DNA of 18,257 nucleotides from Bacteroidota bacterium (GTDB taxonomy: Bacteria; Bacteroidota; Bacteroidia; Bacteroidales; Marinifilaceae), in contig JAEXFF010000410.1 in NCBI GenBank assembly GCA_023400335.1, forward strand, positions 1 to 18,257, in the 5' to 3' direction. A program made the translations under genes and the position numbers. The notes beneath the pieces are model-generated. The model was not told where the DNA came from and did no database searches. It was given only the letters and a program-made list of their open reading frames with translations. This document shows, one piece after another, positions 1-7,960 of this stretch. Numbering within the stretch: position 1 is the first letter of the stretch; each line of letters opens with the position of its first letter.

Positions 1-651
1 GGCAGCAGTTTCTGCCCGTACAGGGAGAACAGCATATTTCTTTACAGCACTTCCTTCTCCCTCATAACTTCCCGTAATATATTTTTTAGTTGCCAGACGG
101 GACATTTCTACTTCGATATCCGTCAGATCCGCAGGCATATTTTTAAATGTATAGCGAACAACTGACTGTAAACGGGACAAAGCCGTGTTAAATTCCAGTT
201 CACAATCGCAGTTTACCGCAAACGGCAAAACGGCAGCAAAATAATCTTCTGTCAGTTCACTCCCCGGATAAGTCAACACTAAATTATCAGCAATATTTTC
301 ATCCCCGGATAAAGCATTTTTCGTAGAATTACCTACCAATATCAATTCATAGTCTCCCCATTCGAGCCCTTCCCAAGTCAAAGCGTAAAAAGCTCCGTTT
401 ACAGCAGACCAATCACTGACAATACCTTTTTGCTCCATTTTCCCTTCCCGGTAAAGATAATAACGCATATGCCGGATACGATCTTTTATACTTCCTTCCA
501 CATTATCCATAGCATTTTCTGAAGAATTCTGAAATTTTTCAGCATAGACATTTACCTTTACCCTTCCAAGCGGACAAGGATCCAGATCTTCTTTGATACA
601 ACCTGCCAGGATAAAGAATATCCCCATTATAAACCATACTTTCGTTTTCAT
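1..651 (-). CDS. Mfa2/FimB-like fimbrial anchor lipoprotein (C-terminus outside window)
   Basis: The first 217 codons of a gene whose 3' end lies beyond the window edge. The protein starts with a lipoprotein signal: hydrophobic stretch 6-16, then L-A-G-C with the lipidated Cys at 18. The mature end reads C-I-K-E-D-L-D-P-C-P, the hallmark start of the FimB/Mfa2 family, whose members hold type V pili in the outer membrane and limit their length. An L-S-R-L segment (about 158-161) followed by alternating hydrophobics resembles the mid-protein strand of the other pilins in this operon. No Arg-type pilin maturation site follows the Cys, as expected for an anchor that keeps its lipid. It is the last visible gene of the operon, 70 nt after the preceding lipoprotein gene. 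The family call is by motif; the missing C-terminus prevents a length check. Confidence 0.8.
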   Translation of the reverse strand, partial: MKTKVWFIMGIFFILAGCIKEDLDPCPLGRVKVNVYAEKFQNSSENAMDNVEGSIKDRIRHMRYYLYREGKMEQKGIVSDWSAVNGAFYALTWEGLEWGDYELILVGNSTKNALSGDENIADNLVLTYPGSELTEDYFAAVLPFAVNCDCELEFNTALSRLQSVVRYTFKNMPADLTDIEVEMSRLATKKYITGSYEGEGSAVKKYAVLPVRAETAA

Positions 652-721
652 ACTTCAAGCTCTCTCCGTATTTCATTTATCAGGAAAAATGTATTTCCAT
701 CCTTTTCTCCTTTTCAATTTA

Positions 722-1903
722 CTAATATTTATTATTCCATTCCATAAAAGGACCAAATAAGATTCCCGGATCTTCATTTATTTCTTCCAGGTAAACTCCG
801 GACTGCGTAGTCTCATCCGAAAAAATCTTATTGATCGGTCGCAAAACAATGCCATCGATATAAGACGTTCTGAAAACCCGGGTAGTAGTATAACCTTGCG
901 GACACTTAAATACCTGGTAAGGTGCTCCCGACTGTCCGAATATTTTAATATCACTGATTGTATAGGGTAACCCTTCATTCTGATCATCTACGATATAATA
1001 AGGAGAGAAAACAGTCACTCCTGTCCAGGAAGAAACCAAATAATCCGTTCTTCCTTGCGGATAACGGGATACCATACACACCCCCATTGAATGACAAGGA
1101 TTTACCTTATCATACCAGGCATTCCCCCATATATCCAGTCCATCCGGAAAATACTTTCCGTCAGCTGCTGTAAAAACCGCCTTAAAACTCTGTTCTGTAT
1201 TTCCAAAGTGCGGAGCCTCCGGATTTTCTTTTAATACGACCCGGAAACAGGCCACTTTCCGGGATACCTGAACAGAATGCAGATTTTCATGGGGATCCTG
1301 ATTCAACTGATCGGTCTTTCTCACAACAAAATCCACAGAACCAGTAAAAAGTTCCCGGATCAGCATGCGGAGTCCGACATTTGGATATCCGGAATCACCA
1401 ATAAGGTATTCCAATACTTTTGGAGGAACGACGGTTCCGTCTTCATTCTCCACGACCATTCCGGGTTTTAAGTCCTCATTCCACTTCGCAGAAGTAGGAT
1501 TTAAAAAAAGGACCAAACGATAAGTGCCCGGCCGTAATTCGAGTTGTAGAGAGCTCAGCACATCCGTTCTTTTTAGTCCAAACTCTGACCAAGCCGAACC
1601 TTTTCCCAGATTTGGAGAAACAATCCGGTCTATAATCCATCGGGTATCTACCTTTTTTACTACAATAGCCTTATATTCATTGCAAATACGGGTCAAAACG
1701 GTATCCCCTCCGGCCCGGGTTATATTCATCGGTACAATTTCCGAATCCAGCTTCATTCCGGATGCCAGAGAAATAGTAAAAGATACCCCGATATTTTCTT
1801 CTCCTTCAGCCAGTATTTCGTCACTTTCCCAATAATGCTCCTGCTGACAAGCCAGAAATAATAAAACCAGTATCCCGAACCACCAAATCTTATCTCTTCT
1901 CAT
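722..1903 (-). CDS. Fimbrial lipoprotein, probable accessory or tip pilin
   Basis: 393 residues. N-terminal lipoprotein signal with F-L-A-C and lipidated Cys19, so it is exported and lipidated. A Thr62-Arg63-Ala64 site follows a hydrophobic strand, in the position where type V pilins are cut by Arg-specific proteases before assembly. The segment V-S-R-K-V-A-C-F-R-V-V-L (213-224) is the counterpart of the R-x-V strand in the sibling pilins. The start codon sits 7 nt after the TAG of the upstream gene, with an AGAGAG stretch in the gap, so the two are almost certainly co-transcribed and perhaps translationally coupled. I do not recognise a specific subfamily. Its place next to the Mfa2-like anchor and its size suggest an accessory or tip subunit, by analogy with Mfa3-Mfa5, but this is inference. 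Confidence 0.7.
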   Translation of the reverse strand: MRRDKIWWFGILVLLFLACQQEHYWESDEILAEGEENIGVSFTISLASGMKLDSEIVPMNITRAGGDTVLTRICNEYKAIVVKKVDTRWIIDRIVSPNLGKGSAWSEFGLKRTDVLSSLQLELRPGTYRLVLFLNPTSAKWNEDLKPGMVVENEDGTVVPPKVLEYLIGDSGYPNVGLRMLIRELFTGSVDFVVRKTDQLNQDPHENLHSVQVSRKVACFRVVLKENPEAPHFGNTEQSFKAVFTAADGKYFPDGLDIWGNAWYDKVNPCHSMGVCMVSRYPQGRTDYLVSSWTGVTVFSPYYIVDDQNEGLPYTISDIKIFGQSGAPYQVFKCPQGYTTTRVFRTSYIDGIVLRPINKIFSDETTQSGVYLEEINEDPGILFGPFMEWNNKY

Positions 1904-1910
1904 CTCTCTT

Positions 1911-3020
1911 CTATTTAAATGTATTCTTCCAATCTACATCAATCGTTATACCCGTTGTATGGGGTATATCAATAATCCGGTTACAATAAATCCCTCCTTT
2001 ATTTCGTGTAAAACAATCGGGCAATATCTTTAAACCAGAAGACGCTGTAACTGCAGGCAAATTCAGAGCAATCTGTGCTTTGGAATAACAATCCTTTGTA
2101 TGCGGAGCATCTCCATGCCAATTTTCACAGACAGGAGTCGTATCAAAATAGTGAAATACCATATTGACTCTGACGGTTTTATCCGCAGGCAGAAAACAGT
2201 CACCTAAAATTCTTGCACTCCCCTTTACTCCAAAAGCTGTCGCATATAAATGATTTTCGGGCTGAGGTATGCTTACCCTAAACCGCTCGTCTTGACGGGG
2301 ATAAATATGTCTCACGACTGTACCCTGCTCCATCATCCCAACAGGCAATGTCTCCTCCGGAAATCCGATAGCTGTCGCTAATCCTGTATAAGTAATATCA
2401 ATCTGATAGACACGATCGAAAACAGAAACGACAGAATCTGCTGTTAACGGGTCTACATCAACCGGAACATTTAATTCATTTATTTTATAAAAATCAAATA
2501 CCATTTGTCCCACCAAACGGGTCAATATTCCTTCGATTTCTCCGTTATCCCACAATTCTTTTCCCTGTTTATCCAAAATAGCATAATAATTATCCAAAGT
2601 CAGGGAATCTTGTTGTACAATAATACGGGTATCGGCCCAGGTACTCTTTTCCGGAAGCGGCATTTGACCGTTTTTTCCGCTTATACCTATCTCCGGACGG
2701 TTCCCGGGAGTCGCTATAAACAAAAAGCGGTAATCGTAATTCTTCAAATCATCGTTCATCAGCCGGAGCCGGTCTTGGCCATTGCCCTGCAAGACCAAAG
2801 ATGTATCCAGAAGATAATCAGGATCTGCGGGTAATTTACGGAAAATACACAATTCATATATTAAATTATCCGATGCCCCCCTTCCTTTTAATTCCAGCAG
2901 TACAGGGTAACCATCGGTATCTCCTCCTTCCTTTTTCCCTGTCCAGGAGTCGGAACAAGCTATTCCCATTATGCCACATCCCAAAAAAAATATTATCCGG
3001 AATATTCCTGTTATTTTCAT
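1911..3020 (-). CDS. Fimbrial lipoprotein (FimB/Mfa2-like or accessory pilin)
   Basis: 369 residues with a lipoprotein signal ending G-I-A-C (Cys22). The core motif L-T-R-L-V-G-Q-M-V-F-D-F at 166-177 matches the L-T-R-A-V-G-Q motif of the next gene upstream in the operon, placing it in the same fold group. Unlike three of its siblings, it has no clear Thr-Arg-Ser/Ala maturation site after the Cys; the nearest is G-R-G at 46-48. It may therefore stay lipid-anchored, as Mfa2-type proteins do. The C-terminal third has several Cys (in the segments around V-C-E-N-W, K-D-C-Y, P-D-C-F and Y-C-N-R), unusual for these proteins and possibly forming disulfides in the periplasm. It lies 132 nt after the upstream gene and 7 nt before the downstream one. 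Exact role unknown. Confidence 0.7.
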   Translation of the reverse strand: MKITGIFRIIFFLGCGIMGIACSDSWTGKKEGGDTDGYPVLLELKGRGASDNLIYELCIFRKLPADPDYLLDTSLVLQGNGQDRLRLMNDDLKNYDYRFLFIATPGNRPEIGISGKNGQMPLPEKSTWADTRIIVQQDSLTLDNYYAILDKQGKELWDNGEIEGILTRLVGQMVFDFYKINELNVPVDVDPLTADSVVSVFDRVYQIDITYTGLATAIGFPEETLPVGMMEQGTVVRHIYPRQDERFRVSIPQPENHLYATAFGVKGSARILGDCFLPADKTVRVNMVFHYFDTTPVCENWHGDAPHTKDCYSKAQIALNLPAVTASSGLKILPDCFTRNKGGIYCNRIIDIPHTTGITIDVDWKNTFK

Positions 3021-3152
3021 TCCCTTTTTATTTAAATAAACGCTAAACTCTTTCCTCTATTTCTAACTTATATATTCAAATAACTCCTAATCTTTAGATT
3101 TACGAAACCCAATACGCAAATCCGTAAATGGGCATCATAAATAGGCCGTTTT

Positions 3153-4097
3153 CTAATTCCATATTCCCTGATCCCCGTCGGTCTCTGCCGAAATCGGATC
3201 AGTTTTTACAGTAATCCCGATAAATTTATAGGTAGAAGTTACCCAGAGTGTAATGACCAGACGTTTGTTCCTTTCTACCTTTCCCTTCACTTGTTTTGAA
3301 AGTTCCGGAAAAGCACTGCCTGATTTAGGCAGCAAAACGACATTCACGTTTGTTTCCTGCCCTGTACCGGACGGAAATACGAAAGGACCTTCAAATATGG
3401 CAAAACCACTTTTCGTAATCCGGTTAGCCTGAGCGGTTGTCCAGAACACTTTGCTGTTTCCGATTCCTCCTCTAATATCTGCTGCCTCTCCTATTCCCGC
3501 AATATCCAAAGAAACTCTTTCTATATTATCCATAATCGTCTTCCCTGCAGGATACGGCAAAGAATCGATTTCCCCGTTTTCCGGAATCCCGCGTTTTAAT
3601 TGGAGGACAATTTGTCCTACAGCTCTTGTTAATGTATTCCGTACCGTTTCTCCTCCCTGGATAGAATAGATCTCATCGGCCATAGCAGCACTTTCTGGAA
3701 ACCAAAGTTCATCTGCCGGCCATACATATCCGTCCCGGGCCGGATCTTTTTCTGCTTTAACCTTTATGTCTGCAAAAGTAACAGCATTTGTTAATGATTC
3801 AGGATCTAAAAAAGTATGTAACCCCGACAATTTGAAAAACAAGAATTTATAATCTCCTACCTCCAGGCGGATACTTGTTTTTCCTTGCGTATCCCAACCC
3901 GAAACAATACTGCTGCGATACGTAAAATCAGGATCGTTCCGACCGAAGATTAAAACTGAAACATCTTCCATCCCTACATTTAAAGTAACGGAACGTGTAG
4001 CTAAAACTGATTCTTTTATTTCTCTCCCTTCTTTCTCTCTCACACAAGAAGCAGCCAGTAACAATAACGCCCAGTATACAATATTCCTTCCCTTCAT
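3153..4097 (-). CDS. FimA/Mfa1-like minor fimbrillin lipoprotein
   Basis: 314 residues. Lipobox A-A-S-C with Cys18. A short linker rich in Lys and Glu leads to A-T-R-S-V (33-37), the same pentapeptide as in the larger fimbrillin upstream (51-55), which is a likely Arg-specific maturation site. The motif L-T-R-A-V-G-Q-I-V-L-Q-L (156-167) and the C-terminal V-E-R-N-K segment preceding a hydrophobic strand are both typical of Bacteroidales fimbrillins. It is smaller than FimA- or Mfa1-type proteins, so it may be a minor or adaptor subunit. The gene follows the larger fimbrillin by 71 nt in the same operon. Fimbrillin membership is well supported; the position of the subunit in the pilus is not. 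Confidence 0.78.
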   Translation of the reverse strand: MKGRNIVYWALLLLAASCVREKEGREIKESVLATRSVTLNVGMEDVSVLIFGRNDPDFTYRSSIVSGWDTQGKTSIRLEVGDYKFLFFKLSGLHTFLDPESLTNAVTFADIKVKAEKDPARDGYVWPADELWFPESAAMADEIYSIQGGETVRNTLTRAVGQIVLQLKRGIPENGEIDSLPYPAGKTIMDNIERVSLDIAGIGEAADIRGGIGNSKVFWTTAQANRITKSGFAIFEGPFVFPSGTGQETNVNVVLLPKSGSAFPELSKQVKGKVERNKRLVITLWVTSTYKFIGITVKTDPISAETDGDQGIWN

Positions 4098-4168
4098 GTT
4101 CTACAGTTTTAATCAATCGGTTCGAAACTTTCCTTTTACTATCAATACTTGATTCTATTTTTCCGTAA

Positions 4169-5287
4169 TTAATTTACTTCTCCGACAACTTCATTTTCTC
4201 CCAGCCATTCGGTTTGGATCTCTACCTCAAAGTTCACTTTAGTAGTAAATACATTTCCTTCCAATACATATACTTTTACTAAAGTCACCTTATTTCTTTC
4301 CAAAGGTAATTTATCAGCAATAGTGATTGTACGCCCTACACTATCCTTGGGTTTAATATAAAGTTTCAAGCTTGTATTCTTAGAAGCATCATTCCCAGGG
4401 AATACATAAGGACCAGCGATATGAGCAGAACCATAAATCACATCCTTCCCCTGAATATTATCATAATTGACAAAACCGTCTGTTCCTACAGCTGTCTGAC
4501 CCGGATTGGTTCCGATAACTACAGCCTGATTTAAATCTGACACATTAATATCAGCATCTATAGTAGCAGTCCCTAACCGATTGCCTAAAAAATTCATTTT
4601 TTCATTCAGACCGGCTAATTTTAACTGAATCACTTCCAAATCCTTATTACCAAAAATATTTTCTCCATCCGGATACACCTGTTCCGTATATGTAGTCCCG
4701 TTTTTAGTCGCATTAATAAATAAAATGTCAATCCGGGATACGGCTCTTTTCAATGTAGCCGTCACAACAGGATTCGCCTGTGAAGTTAAGCCAAGCGTAT
4801 AAGAAGGAAGATTTGCTACAACCCCTTCTCCCAGAAAAATTTCGGGTGCACTACCGGTTTTCTGATGCGTATATCCTAAATCATCCGTCAATGTTTGGGA
4901 AATCATTACAGGCATAGCGATATTAGCAGGATTTGCCAAGCCATAAGCAGATATAAACCGATATGTTCCGATCGGTAAGCGCGCCGTACCTGTCAATTTT
5001 TTATTATCAGCATCATAACTCATGCTGGAACCATCGATAACCTGATTGCAGATAAAATCATTCCCACTGTCTTCCTGACGGAAAGCATAAATAGAAAAAC
5101 CAGCATTCGAATATACAGGTTGAACAGAGCGGGTTGCTCCTCCATGCATAAGATTACTTGCATCCATTTCGAATTTCACCGTAGTTAAGTTTTGATCTTC
5201 CGGAGATATTTTCATATCCTCCTTTTCACAAGCAGCCATACCGAGTACAGCCAAAACCATAAAAAAATACATTCGCCTCATTCTCAT
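4169..5287 (-). CDS. FimA/Mfa1-like major fimbrillin (type V pilin)
   Basis: 372 residues, probably the stalk pilin. Features in order: lipobox M-A-A-C with Cys20; an acidic linker; a first strand at about 34-41; then G-G-A-T-R-S-V at 49-55, a likely Arg53 maturation site comparable to the gingipain site of P. gingivalis FimA; the motif L-K-R-A-V-S-R-I-D-I-L-F at 179-190; and near the end P-L-E-R-N-K-V-T-L-V followed by a last strand. Length and layout match Mfa1/FimA-type proteins. In type V pili the N-terminal strand is removed and replaced by a strand from the neighbouring subunit. Two in-frame Met codons (1 and 3) could start translation; the first is used here. It directly follows the DUF3868/OmpA gene by 95 nt, the usual place for the major pilin in such clusters. 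Confidence 0.85.
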   Translation of the reverse strand: MRMRRMYFFMVLAVLGMAACEKEDMKISPEDQNLTTVKFEMDASNLMHGGATRSVQPVYSNAGFSIYAFRQEDSGNDFICNQVIDGSSMSYDADNKKLTGTARLPIGTYRFISAYGLANPANIAMPVMISQTLTDDLGYTHQKTGSAPEIFLGEGVVANLPSYTLGLTSQANPVVTATLKRAVSRIDILFINATKNGTTYTEQVYPDGENIFGNKDLEVIQLKLAGLNEKMNFLGNRLGTATIDADINVSDLNQAVVIGTNPGQTAVGTDGFVNYDNIQGKDVIYGSAHIAGPYVFPGNDASKNTSLKLYIKPKDSVGRTITIADKLPLERNKVTLVKVYVLEGNVFTTKVNFEVEIQTEWLGENEVVGEVN

Positions 5288-5382
5288 CTCACTTTTTTTT
5301 AATTTGGTTAATATTCTAGTTATAAAAATTGAATTTTATCCTTTAAATTTATTCGCAGGAATTATCCTGAATCAAACTTTTC

Positions 5383-6813
5383 TTAATTTTGAACATTATT
5401 TTGAGTTACTAATTGTTTCAGATTATAATCTGCTTCCTGACATCCATTGGCCCTTGCCTCTTCAAAGCAGCTGATAGCTTCCTCCTGCCGGCCTTCCTGC
5501 CATAATAAAATTCCCAAATTATTCCATGCCTGCGGACAATGATTTTCTTGTTCCAGACATTGCCGTGCCCCTTCTAAATCCCCTTCTTCCAGGGCTGCAG
5601 CAGCCCGGTTAGTATTGATAATTTCATCGTTAGGATAAAACTGAGAAGCAATTACAAAGACCTGATTGAATTCTTCTGAACCCGGAGGATAATTTCCTGC
5701 CGTCAAAAACAATTCATTCAAACTAATCTGTCCGGGATGTGCATTCAGCATCTCTGCTATTTCCTGTACCGTATAAGGTTCTTCAATATTGTACCGGATT
5801 CCGTAATCTACCCGGCGTAATACAGGATAAATATTCCTTAGCAGGTAACGATAAGTCACATCATTATCTATCTGTTTCAATTGGCTGTCTCTAGCATCAG
5901 GGTCCACGGTAGAATCAATAATTTCGATAATCTCATTCCGATAATTTAAATCCGAAGAGTCCACCCGTTTACGCAGCCCTTCCCAATCTTCCGGGACAGA
6001 TTCCACCAAAAACAATGTATCGTTAACCGAATATTTATCACGGATATAGTGGTGTACAGCATTAGCCCGCCGTGCAGCCAGACGGCTGTTATAGGCATAA
6101 GCTCCCTCTGGCGAAGCATAACCTTTCAGGCATATTTTTTCCAGTTTTACACGGGGATTATCTGCTACCCGCTCAAAAGACCGGTCTATTTTTTCCAATT
6201 CAGCTTGATTATCCATAAAATCAGGCAAAATGACGGCTTTATCCCAAGGGAAATAAATATAAATCGGCGTCCACTGCTCTTCACGGGTCTGAACCGGTGG
6301 AATGATATAAGCTACTCTGGGCGGATAGGGAATAATCGCAACAGGTATCTCGGCCAGATCCCGCTGACATTCTGCGCAGCCTTCAATCTCCGGCAACAAA
6401 ACCAGTCGTCCTCCATACAAACTTTCATCGAAAGGGATACTTTGATTATAAACGACCACCGATTCTTGCTGAGGTACAAAATAAACCGTCTGATAAGGCT
6501 TCTGCAACTTATCTCCGTATAAACGTACTTTTCTGTGATTGACCTTATCCCTTATCTTTCCGGGGAAAAGCAAATAAGGCATCCGCACTGTATCTCCCGT
6601 ATTGTCAATAATAGCCGGTTGTATTTTCAACTGATCGTTCGAAGGGATGGCCAGATTACTGCAATCTAATACCAAATCCACATCCATTCGAGAACCATTC
6701 CGGATTGTCTGTGCATTTACCACTCTTACAATACCGATCTCCCTTTTCCGGGCAGAGGCATCCAACCCTGCTAATAAAATACTCACTATAAATAGAAAAT
6801 ATATACTTTTCAT
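5383..6813 (-). CDS. DUF3868 / OmpA-like / TPR protein of a fimbrial operon
   Basis: 476 residues. A signal peptide (hydrophobic 4-16) is followed by a DUF3868-type beta-rich region (about 25-175) with a Cys pair at 146 and 149. An OmpA-like peptidoglycan-binding domain follows (about 183-345), with a G-Y-A-S-P-E-G motif at 231-237 and the helix N-S-R-L-A-A-R-R-A at 242-250. A short TPR-like helical tail occupies about 395-470. The family is known to sit beside DUF3575 proteins and Mfa/FimA pilins in Bacteroidales, probably as a periplasmic or outer-membrane assembly or anchoring factor tied to the cell wall; its precise activity is not established. It begins 15 nt after the DUF3575 gene, so the two are co-transcribed. 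Domain order is clear; the function is inferred from context. Confidence 0.88.
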   Translation of the reverse strand: MKSIYFLFIVSILLAGLDASARKREIGIVRVVNAQTIRNGSRMDVDLVLDCSNLAIPSNDQLKIQPAIIDNTGDTVRMPYLLFPGKIRDKVNHRKVRLYGDKLQKPYQTVYFVPQQESVVVYNQSIPFDESLYGGRLVLLPEIEGCAECQRDLAEIPVAIIPYPPRVAYIIPPVQTREEQWTPIYIYFPWDKAVILPDFMDNQAELEKIDRSFERVADNPRVKLEKICLKGYASPEGAYAYNSRLAARRANAVHHYIRDKYSVNDTLFLVESVPEDWEGLRKRVDSSDLNYRNEIIEIIDSTVDPDARDSQLKQIDNDVTYRYLLRNIYPVLRRVDYGIRYNIEEPYTVQEIAEMLNAHPGQISLNELFLTAGNYPPGSEEFNQVFVIASQFYPNDEIINTNRAAAALEEGDLEGARQCLEQENHCPQAWNNLGILLWQEGRQEEAISCFEEARANGCQEADYNLKQLVTQNNVQN

Positions 6814-6828
6814 CGCCTGGAATTTTAG

Positions 6829-7398
6829 CTATTTGATAATATAAACAATAGTTACGCCAGCCTTAGTAACTCCCCAGTAATTGCGGCTTTCCGTCCTGAT
6901 TTTTTCTCCACAGGCTGCCCGCGGATATTTATCGTCCTTTAATCGGGCATAGCCTACCCCTATAGTAGCACCCAAGTTCCACCGATTATTCAAGACCCAC
7001 TGGTATCCATAAGAAATGCCGGCTCCGTATAAATGTCCCTGATAACGGTTATTCCGCATATTATCATTGAAAAATAACCCTCCAACATTATATTCTGCAT
7101 AATGTCCATGCAAACCTATAAAATGACCATTGAATTTTTCACAAAACCAATAACGGAATTCCGGTTGTATCAACCAGTGTTTTAAACGATATTTTCCAAA
7201 TTTCCATGGATTATAATTACCGGAAAGATCCATCGTCCACCGTTTGCCTAATCCGAACTCAACCCCCAGATTAAGCGTCGTCGTTGCGTCATAAAGCAAG
7301 TTTGTCTTTACTGCAACTTCCTGACCGTAAGAAGTCATTAAAGTTACTATCAAAATAATAGCTACCAACAGAAAATGCTTCATTATTCTCTCTTTCAT
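6829..7398 (-). CDS. DUF3575 outer-membrane beta-barrel protein, first gene of the fimbrial operon
   Basis: 189 residues. The signal peptide ends around T-S-Y-G-Q (22-26). The segment V-A-V-K-T-N-L-L-Y-D-A-T-T-T (28-41) is the family signature of DUF3575. The rest consists of alternating aromatic and polar strands typical of a small 8-strand-type outer-membrane barrel, ending V-T-I-V-Y-I-I-K. In Bacteroidales the family is regularly encoded with DUF3868/OmpA proteins and type V pilins, which matches the genes that follow. Its exact role in pilus biogenesis is unknown. Met1 and Met6 (7383) are both plausible starts: a start at Met6 gives a more standard signal peptide, while Met1 has an AGAGGG stretch upstream. 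It is the promoter-proximal gene of the operon, after a 562 bp AT-rich gap. Confidence 0.87.
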   Translation of the reverse strand: MKERIMKHFLLVAIILIVTLMTSYGQEVAVKTNLLYDATTTLNLGVEFGLGKRWTMDLSGNYNPWKFGKYRLKHWLIQPEFRYWFCEKFNGHFIGLHGHYAEYNVGGLFFNDNMRNNRYQGHLYGAGISYGYQWVLNNRWNLGATIGVGYARLKDDKYPRAACGEKIRTESRNYWGVTKAGVTIVYIIK

Positions 7399-7603
7399 GC
7401 TTTACCCTCTGATTTTCTTTGATAAAAAATAAATTTGTCAGTGTAAATACGATCTGTTTACCAAGAAGTTACCCTTTAACTTTTTACCTGAATTTTTTAA
7501 AGTCAATAAATGAAGTAATAAAATTTTACCTAAAAATTCTTTGAAGGAAAAACAAAAAAAAGATAATAAATGTCAATACTGATTTATAGGCTTAATTAGG
7601 AAG

Positions 7604-7628
7604 ATATCAGTAAAAAATATCAGTAAAA
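7604..7628. repeat. Tandem repeat ATATCAGTAAAA x2
   Basis: Two head-to-tail copies of ATATCAGTAAAA (7604-7615 and 7617-7628), separated by one A, giving a 13 nt period. They lie about 205-230 nt upstream of the fimbrial operon start. A regulator-binding site is possible; in AT-rich DNA a chance duplication cannot be excluded. Confidence 0.6.
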
Positions 7629-7665
7629 TGAATTATAAAAAGTATTTATTTTTCTTTCGTTCCGG

Positions 7666-7686
7666 GTTAAAAAATTTTTTTTTAAC
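7666..7686. repeat. Inverted repeat GTTAAAAAA / TTTTTTAAC
   Basis: Perfect 9 bp arms (7666-7674 and 7678-7686) around TTT, in the fimbrial upstream region. It could be an operator, a weak hairpin or simply homopolymer-rich DNA. Confidence 0.45.
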
Positions 7687-7884
7687 TTCTTATAAAGTAC
7701 ACGAAAATTGAATAATCAAACGGTTTATTTTATTTCATTTGTATTTTAAATGAGTAAATTATTTGATAATATTAATATTTTATAAACTATTTATAAGAAT
7801 ATTTTTTTTAATTCTTTTTTTTACATAGAATATTTTCCCTTTGAAAGAATGATTTTTACTATAAAAATTGATCAGAAAAAATCT

Positions 7885-7909
7885 AACTATTTTTAAAAGG
7901 TCTACCTTT
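7885..7909 (-). terminator. Possible lpxB terminator hairpin
   Basis: Arms AAAGGT (7896-7901) and ACCTTT (7904-7909) with a 2 nt centre lie 52 nt past the lpxB stop on the minus strand, followed there by TTTTAAAAATAG. The loop is too tight for the innermost pair and the U tract is broken, so this is a weak candidate. Confidence 0.3.
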
Positions 7910-7960
7910 CAGCTTTTTATTTCACTTATAAACTATATGAATATCTTAAGTTTTGCTTTC

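Larger units (their letters stand above)
7399..7960. other. AT-rich intergenic region upstream of the fimbrial operon
   Basis: 562 bp without a credible coding region on either strand, and visibly more AT-rich than its surroundings, with many A and T runs. It lies between the 3' end of lpxB and the start of the fimbrial operon, both on the minus strand, so it should contain the lpxB terminator and the fimbrial promoter. I searched the minus strand for a TAnnTTTG box near the DUF3575 start and found no exact match, so the promoter is either non-consensus or activator-dependent. Structure seen: a 12-13 nt tandem repeat (7604-7628), a 9 bp inverted repeat with a 3 nt loop (7666-7686), the palindrome AATATTAATATT (7768-7779), TATAAA/TTTATA arms (7781-7795), and a possible terminator hairpin (7896-7909). 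Confidence 0.8.

Noticed and set aside
3097..3122. Imperfect inverted repeat GATTTACG / CGCAAATC in the 132 bp gap between pilin genes
   Set aside because: One mismatch, a 10 nt loop and no U tract on the minus strand; too weak to call a terminator or operator.
7399..7960. Phase-variable invertible promoter before the pilus operon
   Set aside because: No long matching inverted repeats flank a promoter-sized segment; the visible palindromes are short and local.
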